Source of the DNA: JANNHP01 sp031404455
GTDB lineage: Bacteria; Planctomycetota; JAJSAM01; JAJVHW01
Reading direction: 5' to 3'
Assembly (NCBI GenBank): GCA_031404455.1
Contig: JANNHP010000388.1
Span: 1 to 32,989 of the forward strand
Length of the DNA stretch: 32,989 nt
Below are positions 1 to 6,555 of the stretch, piece after piece. The notes beneath the pieces were generated by a model. The model was given only the letters and a program-made list of their open reading frames with translations. It was not told where the DNA came from and made no database searches. Each line of letters begins with the position of its first letter. Positions within the stretch are counted from its first letter, which is position 1. The position numbers and the translations under genes are program-made.

Positions 1-389
1 CCCTGCGGCTCGGGCTTGTTGCCGACGAAGTCGCAGTCGCGGCCCTCGATGCCCACGGCGGTCACCGGAGCCGCGGCCCCCGCGACGGCGCGAGGATCGA
101 AGTGGAGCTCCTGGAGCACCTCCTGCGACATGCCCTGCACCGTGCCGGCCGCGGTCTCCGTCGTCGGGACCACGACGAGCATCGCGGGAAAGCGCGAGGA
201 CTGGTTGCGAACGTTCACGACGAGCGACGACACGCTCGAGAGCGCGTTCTCCGCCGCGGTGCGCTTGCCCATCGAGAGGAACATCCCCGCGCCGAGGCCC
301 ATGAGCGAGGCGGCGATGGCCATGGTGACCATCAGCTCCATGAGCGTGAAGCCGCCCTCGCGACCGCGCGCCCGACCCGTTTCGAACAT
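1..389 (-). CDS. GspH/GspI-like pseudopilin, C-terminus cut by window edge
   Basis: Minor pseudopilin or pilin of a type II secretion / type IV pilus-like machine, expected to be processed by a prepilin peptidase and assembled into a periplasmic pseudopilus. The ATG at 389 is preceded by a GGGAGG ribosome-binding site 7-8 bases upstream. A 13-residue basic leader ending in Gly-Gly is followed by the type III signal FTLMELMVTMAIA, with Phe at mature +1 and Glu at +5, and then a hydrophobic helix. About 129 residues are visible; the gene runs off the window, so the C-terminal fold that would separate GspH, GspI and PilE-type proteins is missing. It is the last visible gene of the secretion operon, 68 bases after the GspG-like gene. 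The pilin class is certain, the exact subtype is not. Confidence 0.85.
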   Translation of the reverse strand, partial: MFETGRARGREGGFTLMELMVTMAIAASLMGLGAGMFLSMGKRTAAENALSSVSSLVVNVRNQSSRFPAMLVVVPTTETAAGTVQGMSQEVLQELHFDPRAVAGAAAPVTAVGIEGRDCDFVGNKPEPQ

Positions 390-457
390 CGAGGGACCTC
401 CCGCCGATTGGGACCGGCCTCGTGGGCCGGCACTGCGGGGCCCGAGCCCCGCGACCT
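390..457 (-). promoter_or_regulatory. Two hairpins in the spacer between the pseudopilin genes
   Basis: The 68-base gap between the GspG-like stop and the next pseudopilin start holds two perfect stems: GCGGGGC/GCCCCGC (435-441 with 446-452, 4-base loop) and CCGGCC/GGCCGG (414-419 with 425-430, 5-base loop). Neither is followed by a T tract in the transcribed direction, so they are not classic terminators. They could protect the 3' end of the major pseudopilin message or partly attenuate the downstream gene. The stems are seen; the role is inferred. Confidence 0.4.
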
Positions 458-1126
458 CTACATCACGCCGTAGAAGATGTCGTCCTCGGTCCCGGGCGTG
501 GCGTCCGGTCCGATGCTCAGGAGCTGGAAGCTGTCGGACCGGACGTACTCGCCGGTCTTCTCGTTCTTCTTCGGCTCGACCTTCACGGTCTGGCCGTTCA
601 TCAGCACATAGTCTGCCACCTTCGACGCGTCCTTGTAGTCCGACGCCGAGATGTAGACGAGCGGGTTGCCCCAGGCGTCGACGTACTCGAAGAGATCCGA
701 CTTCGCGAGGTTGCCGACCGGAGTGAGCGCGTTGTCGCCGTCGGTGTTGCTGAGCGCCGACTCCTCGATCCCCGACGGCTTCGCGGTGATGCCGGGAAGC
801 CTGAAGACGACGAACAGGGTCTCGATGCCGATGTTCGTGGCGTTCGGCTGGCCCCCGAACTTGGAGCCGTCGAAGCCCGAGAACGTGAGCTTGCCGATCT
901 GCGTCGGCGGGTAGCGGCCGAGCTGGTCCGCGCTCTTCAACTGCTCGAGGGCGATGCCGATCGCGTCGAGGGTGGACTTCGACGTCGTCAGATCCCGCTT
1001 CCTCTGCGAGATGTTGAGCATGAGCGACGTGGCGCCGATCAGCGACGCGATGATCGCGATCACGACCATCACCTCGATCAGGGTGAACCCGCCGTCACGG
1101 CCGCGCAGCGAAACCTTCATCCGCAT
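458..1126 (-). CDS. GspG-like major pseudopilin
   Basis: A 222-residue pseudopilin, probably the main subunit of the short periplasmic pseudopilus. The N-terminus has a 13-residue leader ending Gly-Gly, then FTLIEVMVVIAIIASLIG, the canonical prepilin-peptidase motif with Phe+1 and Glu+5. The C-terminus has the GspG hallmark: DAWGNPLVY, and near the end SIGPDATPGTEDDI, which resembles the calcium-binding loop of GspG. An insert rich in small and polar residues makes it longer than the usual 140-150 residues. Two ATGs compete (1126 and 1120); the first is chosen because the GGGGG at 1134-1138 lies 7 bases away. That ribosome-binding site overlaps the end of the upstream TPR gene, indicating operon transcription. 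A type IV pilin-like role cannot be excluded. Confidence 0.88.
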   Translation of the reverse strand: MRMKVSLRGRDGGFTLIEVMVVIAIIASLIGATSLMLNISQRKRDLTTSKSTLDAIGIALEQLKSADQLGRYPPTQIGKLTFSGFDGSKFGGQPNATNIGIETLFVVFRLPGITAKPSGIEESALSNTDGDNALTPVGNLAKSDLFEYVDAWGNPLVYISASDYKDASKVADYVLMNGQTVKVEPKKNEKTGEYVRSDSFQLLSIGPDATPGTEDDIFYGVM

Positions 1127-1137
1127 GGGAGAGCCCC

Positions 1138-3882
1138 CTACTTGTTGGTCTTGGTCACCCTGACGAGCTCGACGGAAACGTCCACGGGCGCTCCCGTGTC
1201 GGCGTCCACGAGGAAGCCGAACCCGAACATCTTCAAGGGCTGCATCGAGAGAGCCCCGATCTCGAACGTGTTCGACTTCCCGTCGGGGGTGCCGATGCGT
1301 TCGTCGTCGAACCAGATCTCGAAGGTGCCCTTGTCGTCCTTCCGCAAGATCCGGACCGTGTGGAAATCGTCCATCGGCCACTTGCGCTCGGCGCCGGCGG
1401 CATCCTTCAGCACGTACTCCTGCGTCCCCGCCTTCGCGACCGGAGCCCAGAGGACCATGTTGCCGTTGCGATCGCAGCCGAGACCGATCTCGATTCCGCT
1501 CTGCGGGCCGCGGCCGCCGCGCCCGCCTGGCTGCGCGGCACCTCCGGCGCCGCGGTCCGGCAGCGCGCCGAGGTACATGTGGAAGATCGTCTCGACGCCC
1601 GGGGACGCCTTGAACGACGTCTCCATCGACTTGAAGCGGCCGAGGTCGTCCTCGCGCGTCAGGCGCGTCGCGGAGTCGCGCGTCGCGGCGGGCTGCTTCA
1701 CCAGCGGACTCTTGAAGACGACCTGGCCGTTGCTGATCCCGGCGCTGATGCCGTGCGCTGCGTCGGTCTCCTTCCAGCCGTTGCCGACGACCTGCGCGTT
1801 CTGACGGTCGAACTGGTCCTCCCAGATGCGGGTCCGGTCCCATTCGTCCATGGTCTTCCTGACGGCGTCGAGCCACTTCTTCGTGTCCTCGTCGGGATTG
1901 GCGCGCAGGCCGCGCTGGATCGCCTCGAAGACGTCGGCGATGGGCTTCTTCGCGAGGAACCTCGCCCAGGCGAGGAGCGCCAGCGCGCGGGCGTCGCCGC
2001 GCGCGAACCCGGCGCGCACCTCGGTCGCCGTCTCGATCACCTTCAGCGCCTCGTCGAGCCGTCCGGAGAGGACGAGCGTGCGGGCGTACTCGTGGAGGAG
2101 GTCCCGGTTGTCGGGCTCCTTCTCGGTGGCGCGCTTCAGGTAGAGGATCGCCTTCTCGTAGTCGGGCTTGTCGAGCGACGCCGCGGCGCGGCCGACGAGC
2201 CAGAGGCCGTCCACGCAGCCCGGCTCGATCTCGAGAAGGTCCATTCCGAACTTCAGCGCCTTCTCGGCCTGCCCGCCGGCGAGCCGCACGGTGCCGAGGC
2301 GCAGGAGGATCCACGGGTCCGAGGGCGAGCGGGCGAGCGCGATCTCGAAGTAGTCGTTGCTGCGCTGCTCGATCCCCTTCCTCTGGAACACCGAGCCCAG
2401 CCCGAAGAGCGGGTCGAGCAGGTTGAGCGGATCGTCGTCGAGGCAGGCGGTGAACTCCTTCTGAGCGCCGTCGAAGTCGTCGGCGGCGAGGAGCGCCATG
2501 CCGCGGTTCGAGCGCCACGTCGTGCCGCCGCCCTGCTCGGACGAGGCGGCCCACGTGGCCTGCGCGTCCGCGTACCTGCCCTGCGCGTACTGCACCGAGC
2601 CGAGGACGAGGTTCAGCCCCGCCGAGGCGCCCTCCTTCTTCGCCTGGTCGATGTAGCCGGCGGCTTCGGCGACCCTGCCCTGCGCGAGCGCGATCCGCGC
2701 CATCGCGACGAGAGCTTTCGAGCCGACGCCCGGGGTATTGACGACCGTCTTCAGCGTGCGCATCGCATCGTCGAGACGCAGTTCGCGCTCCGCGATCAGA
2801 CCGACCCGCAGCTTCGCCTCCGGGTCGCCCGTCTTCACGGCCTTGTCGTAGAGTCCGCGCGCCGCCGCCATCGCCCCGACGCGCTCGTAGGCGTCGCCGA
2901 CGAGGAGTTGCGCCGGGCCGTCCTCCTTGCGGCCGTCGGCCATGTAGGTGAGGTACGCCTGGAGCTCTCCCTCCATGTCGTACGTCCCGCGGTAGTACTC
3001 GCCGAGCAGGCGGATGAGCGGGAGGTCAGGCGTGAGCTGGTACGCCTTCTTCAGCTCGCCGATCGCGAGCTTCTTCGCGGCGAGGCCGTACCTGCCCGCG
3101 GCTTCGTCAGCGCCGATCCGCTCCGGGAGCGTCTCCCAGACCCACTGCGCGACCTTCGTCAGCGCCTCGCGGTCCGTGTCCCTCACGCCGCGGCGGATGC
3201 GCTCCTCGTAGAACTCGTTCTCGAGCGTGTGGAGGAGGTGGACCGTCTGGTAGCCCCCGAACTCGGCCGGCCCGAACTCTTGCGTCCCGATCGGAAGACC
3301 GTTCGCCTTGTTCAGGAACGTCACGCGCGCGGTCACGTTCGGCCACTTCTCGAGGATCGTCCAGTCGGGCTGCCCCTTGAACGCGCCGGTCAGCTCGAAC
3401 TTCACGAGCGTCTCTTCGCCGCTCTTCCCGACGAGCTTCGCGTGCTTCGACGGATCGAACTTTCGCTCCTTCACCAGCGGCACGTCGGCCGGCGGGTCCT
3501 CGACCTTCGCCTCTTCCGTCGGCGCCGCGCCGGCCGCAGCCGCCGCCGCAACGATGCGCGTGCGATACGGGCGCCAGTGCTCCGGCGAAGGTCCAGGCGT
3601 CGGCATCGGGGGCACGAACCACGGCGCGAGAGCCCCCGGGGCCGGGAGTTCGGGGAGCGGCGGACGCCTCTCGGGGCGGACCTGCGCGAGCGGCGGGCGC
3701 CCGATCTGGTTCTCCTTGGGCAGACCGTCGGTCGGGTCGCGGGGCGTCGAGGTGATGACGGGCACATCGGTCCCGGCCGGGAGCGTGGACGCCCCCACCT
3801 CGTTGTACTTGCCCGTCGCGCCCCAGATCAGGAGGCCCCCGATCACGACGCACGTCACGAGGAGGATCTGTTCCTTGCGCAC
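1138..3882 (-). CDS. Membrane-anchored TPR protein with C-terminal LamG/DUF1080-like domain in the secretion operon
   Basis: A 914-residue protein with one N-terminal membrane segment (about residues 5-22), a proline-rich linker (about 45-110), an alpha-helical region of TPR-like repeats (about 225-670) and a C-terminal beta-rich domain (about 690-914). The last resembles the LamG/DUF1080 beta-sandwich: it contains FHMYLGALP, GIEIGLGCDRNGN and DFHTVRILRKDDKGTFEIWFD. Topology predicts a large periplasmic part. The GTG start at 3882 has a GGGAGGT ribosome-binding site overlapping the stop of the PilO-like gene only 2 bases away. Because it sits between PilO-like and GspG-like genes it is probably a machine component, perhaps a scaffold in the place of GspC/PilP, or a surface-glycan-binding subunit. 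That role is inference; the domain calls come from repeat pattern and motifs. Confidence 0.7.
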   Translation of the reverse strand: MRKEQILLVTCVVIGGLLIWGATGKYNEVGASTLPAGTDVPVITSTPRDPTDGLPKENQIGRPPLAQVRPERRPPLPELPAPGALAPWFVPPMPTPGPSPEHWRPYRTRIVAAAAAAGAAPTEEAKVEDPPADVPLVKERKFDPSKHAKLVGKSGEETLVKFELTGAFKGQPDWTILEKWPNVTARVTFLNKANGLPIGTQEFGPAEFGGYQTVHLLHTLENEFYEERIRRGVRDTDREALTKVAQWVWETLPERIGADEAAGRYGLAAKKLAIGELKKAYQLTPDLPLIRLLGEYYRGTYDMEGELQAYLTYMADGRKEDGPAQLLVGDAYERVGAMAAARGLYDKAVKTGDPEAKLRVGLIAERELRLDDAMRTLKTVVNTPGVGSKALVAMARIALAQGRVAEAAGYIDQAKKEGASAGLNLVLGSVQYAQGRYADAQATWAASSEQGGGTTWRSNRGMALLAADDFDGAQKEFTACLDDDPLNLLDPLFGLGSVFQRKGIEQRSNDYFEIALARSPSDPWILLRLGTVRLAGGQAEKALKFGMDLLEIEPGCVDGLWLVGRAAASLDKPDYEKAILYLKRATEKEPDNRDLLHEYARTLVLSGRLDEALKVIETATEVRAGFARGDARALALLAWARFLAKKPIADVFEAIQRGLRANPDEDTKKWLDAVRKTMDEWDRTRIWEDQFDRQNAQVVGNGWKETDAAHGISAGISNGQVVFKSPLVKQPAATRDSATRLTREDDLGRFKSMETSFKASPGVETIFHMYLGALPDRGAGGAAQPGGRGGRGPQSGIEIGLGCDRNGNMVLWAPVAKAGTQEYVLKDAAGAERKWPMDDFHTVRILRKDDKGTFEIWFDDERIGTPDGKSNTFEIGALSMQPLKMFGFGFLVDADTGAPVDVSVELVRVTKTNK

Positions 3883-3884
3883 GA

Positions 3885-4784
3885 CTACCTCCCCTCGGCC
3901 TGCTGCCCGGACTCGTAGCGAAGGCCCGCGACGTTGAACGCCGCCTTCGTCGTGTCCTCTTCCTGCGAGATCGGGACGATGTAGTCGATCGACTCGAGCA
4001 CAGTCATCCGCCGGTCCTTCTCAGCGACCGCGTTCAGCGATCGCAGCACCTGCACCACGTCGGCCGGCTCGCCCACGAGCTCCATGTGGACGCCGATCGC
4101 GCTCACGAAGCTGATGCCCGTCTGCTCGGGGAACGACGAACGCGACGACACGCGGATCTGGAGCACCTTCTCGATCCCCGGCTTCGCGAGGCTGCGCGCG
4201 ACGAGGTCCGTCACGATCGCGAGCCCGTGGAGCGCGGCCGGGATCTCCTCGTCCGGGTAGCCGGAAAGGCCCAGCGTCTCGTCGAGCTCCTTGCCGGTCT
4301 GAGCGGCCTTGCCGGCGAGCACGCTCCGCGCCGTGTCGCGCAGGCTGGAGAGGCACGCCTGGGGCACCCTGTCGAAGCGGTCCACGAAGACGTCGAGCGT
4401 CCGCTTCTGGGTCTTGTCGATCGAGTCGAGGCTCTCGAGGATCCACGCGATGTTCTCGCGGACGTACGCCTTCTTGCGGTCGGACTCGCTCTTCACGTCC
4501 CAGCCGGCGATGGAGGCGACTCGCTTCGCGAGCACCTGCTTCGCCTTCTCAGCGTTCTCGGCGATCCCGCGCTGCTCGGCGATGGAGCTCGCCGACGGGG
4601 CCTTCCCGTTCTTCCGCTTCGCCTCGAGCTCCGAGAGGAGACTCGCGTTCTTCGCCTGGACCTTCTCCGGGTCGTTCTGGTCGCCGTACATGCTCCGCAT
4701 CACGAAGAACGCGACGAGGAAGAGCACGCCTCCCACGATCAACTGGAGGATGAAGCTCTTGTGACGCTGCCACATCTCGTCCAT
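3885..4784 (-). CDS. PilO/GspM-like inner-membrane assembly protein
   Basis: A 299-residue bitopic membrane protein. A short cytoplasmic head is followed by a membrane helix (residues 12-30, FILQLIVGGVLFLVAFFVM), a charged coiled-coil (about 35-85) and an alpha/beta periplasmic domain. This is the PilO/GspM plan, which pairs with PilN/GspL to form the inner-membrane platform under the pseudopilus. Sequence conservation in this family is low, so the assignment rests on size, topology and position directly after the PilM-PilN fusion gene (25-base gap). The ATG at 4784 has a GGGGAGG ribosome-binding site 8 bases upstream. The stop overlaps the ribosome-binding site of the next gene, consistent with translational coupling. 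Confidence 0.7.
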   Translation of the reverse strand: MDEMWQRHKSFILQLIVGGVLFLVAFFVMRSMYGDQNDPEKVQAKNASLLSELEAKRKNGKAPSASSIAEQRGIAENAEKAKQVLAKRVASIAGWDVKSESDRKKAYVRENIAWILESLDSIDKTQKRTLDVFVDRFDRVPQACLSSLRDTARSVLAGKAAQTGKELDETLGLSGYPDEEIPAALHGLAIVTDLVARSLAKPGIEKVLQIRVSSRSSFPEQTGISFVSAIGVHMELVGEPADVVQVLRSLNAVAEKDRRMTVLESIDYIVPISQEEDTTKAAFNVAGLRYESGQQAEGR

Positions 4785-4809
4785 CAGCGATCCTCCCCTC
4801 TCGCGGCGT

Positions 4810-6543
4810 TCACTTCGCCACCTCGGCTTCGATCTCCGCCGGAGTCTTCGAGCGGATCTGGAACACGAAGGTGTTGTTCTGCGCCACGAGCTGGCCCATC
4901 GTCTCCTTGAAGCCCTTCATCTCGATCACGCGCTCGCGAAGGTTCTCGACGAAGCTCGTGTACGACGCCGCGGCCGGGCGCGCGCCGACGTCCCGCACCT
5001 TCGCCTCGAACGTGACCTCGGGGACCTTGAGCGTCTCGACCTTGGTCGAACCCGGGACGGGCACCGAGACCGGGATGAACTTCGCGGAGATCTTCATGAT
5101 GTGGATCGACTCGAAGCCGACCATGTCGGTGCCCTGGTAGTTGTTCGCCGACTCGTTGAGCACGCGCGCGACGACGTCCGCCATCCGCTGGGTGACGGGC
5201 CCGAGCGAGACGAGGCGCGAGAGCTGGTTCATCTCCGCGTTCGATTCCTCGACGCGCTTCCTGAAGCTCTCCATCTCGGCGGCGTTCTTGCCGTAGGCGA
5301 CGCCCGTCTGCTGCAGTTGCCCGCTCTCCTCGTTCGCGCGGGCGGACGCTCCCGAGAGCATCACCCACGACGCGACGAGGCACGCGCCGAGCACCGCGGC
5401 GGCGGCGATCGAGATCGCCGTGTGCTGAACGAAGTGGCGCTTCTTCTTGTCGGAGGCGGGGAGCACCTCGACGCGGAACGCCTCCTCGTCGGCCGCCATC
5501 TGGGCGAGGCCGAGCGTGACCGCCATGCCGCCCTGGTCCTGCTTCAGCGCGAGGGCGGTCTTCTCCGGCAGCGCCGAGAGGTCGAGCGACGAGACCGGGT
5601 CGAAGAGCTCGACCGGGATGCCCAGGTTCGACTCCATGTACTCGGGCAGACCCTTGAGGAGCGCGCCCGAACCCATGAGCACCAGCTTCGACGGCTGGCA
5701 GTCCGGCACTTTCGTCTGCGCCCTCGCGAACATCAGCGACGAGTTGAAGGCCGACACGAAGTGCCCGCCGACGCCCATCAGCGAGTTGGCGATCTTCTCC
5801 TCCGCGGAGTCGCGGTACTTCGCCTTGCCGCGGGGCGTGATGTTGCCCTTGGTGATCTTGCTCTTCTCGGCCGTCGCGGCGTCGAGGCGGAGGTTCTGCA
5901 CGAGCGAGTCGGTGAAGAGACGGCTGCCGCCCGTGACGTTCCTCGCGAAGATCAGCCCGCCCTTCCTGGCGATGGCGACGTCGGTGTTCTCGTGGCCGAT
6001 GTGCATGAAGAACACGGTCTCGTCGGACGGGAGCTTCGCGTTCTCCTTGTAGGCCCAGAACGCCGCCGCCGACCTCGGGCACCCGCCGAGGACGTCGAGA
6101 CCCGCCTCGCGCAGGGCGTCGAGCCGCGGGGTGAGGTGGCCGTTCTTCGCGAGGGCGACGAGCACGACGTTGTCGCCGGAGGTCGCGTCGTCGATCGCGA
6201 GCGGCGCGTACGCGGCGGAGACGTCGCCGCCCGACTGCTCGGAGACCTCCTGGATCTCGAAGTTCATCAGCATCTCGAGGCGCCAGTCCGGGACCGGCGG
6301 GACCTGCGTGTAGCGGATGATGAGGTCCTTGCCGGAGAGGCCGACGAGCGCCGGACCCCTGGCGCCCGAGCTCTTGAGAGCGGCCTTCGCCTCGCCGACG
6401 CGCTTCGCGTCGGTCGCGGACGGGTCGCCGATCGGCGCGATGAGCGCCTTCGTGACCTGCCACGCGCCGGACTTCTGCTTCCTGACCTCGAGGACGCGGA
6501 TCGTCCGCGAACCGATGGTGACGCCGGTGCCCAGTGCGGCCAT
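4810..6543 (-). CDS. PilM-PilN fusion: actin-like ATPase joined to membrane platform protein
   Basis: 577 residues. Residues 1-350 form a PilM/FtsA-like actin-fold domain: an N-terminal strand starting VTIGSRTIRVLEV, a mid-region VFFMHIGHENTDVAI phosphate-loop-like strand, and LVLMGSGALLKGLPEYM, the late nucleotide-binding motif. Residues 355-366 (FRVEVLPASDKK) resemble the start of PilN, whose N-terminus carries a short LLP motif that docks into PilM. A membrane helix follows (about 374-397), then a coiled-coil and a periplasmic alpha/beta domain as in PilN/GspL. In most type IV pilus systems pilM and pilN are separate; here one protein joins both, much as GspL does in type II secretion. The ATG at 6543 has GGAGGGGG upstream and lies 12 bases after the FHA gene. 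The family call is strong; the exact boundary is approximate. Confidence 0.85.
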   Translation of the reverse strand: MAALGTGVTIGSRTIRVLEVRKQKSGAWQVTKALIAPIGDPSATDAKRVGEAKAALKSSGARGPALVGLSGKDLIIRYTQVPPVPDWRLEMLMNFEIQEVSEQSGGDVSAAYAPLAIDDATSGDNVVLVALAKNGHLTPRLDALREAGLDVLGGCPRSAAAFWAYKENAKLPSDETVFFMHIGHENTDVAIARKGGLIFARNVTGGSRLFTDSLVQNLRLDAATAEKSKITKGNITPRGKAKYRDSAEEKIANSLMGVGGHFVSAFNSSLMFARAQTKVPDCQPSKLVLMGSGALLKGLPEYMESNLGIPVELFDPVSSLDLSALPEKTALALKQDQGGMAVTLGLAQMAADEEAFRVEVLPASDKKKRHFVQHTAISIAAAAVLGACLVASWVMLSGASARANEESGQLQQTGVAYGKNAAEMESFRKRVEESNAEMNQLSRLVSLGPVTQRMADVVARVLNESANNYQGTDMVGFESIHIMKISAKFIPVSVPVPGSTKVETLKVPEVTFEAKVRDVGARPAAASYTSFVENLRERVIEMKGFKETMGQLVAQNNTFVFQIRSKTPAEIEAEVAK

Positions 6544-6555
6544 GCCCCCTCCTAC

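Noticed and set aside
458..2554. A single 698-residue frame covering the GspG-like gene and part of the TPR gene
   Set aside because: Only its last 222 residues are a real protein, with a ribosome-binding site and pilin leader at 1126. The upstream part is the wrong frame of the TPR gene.
6547..6553. CCCCTAC-like and GTAGG strings near 1133 and 6547 as further REP-like copies
   Set aside because: They are ribosome-binding sites and stop codons of operon genes and have no adjoining palindrome.
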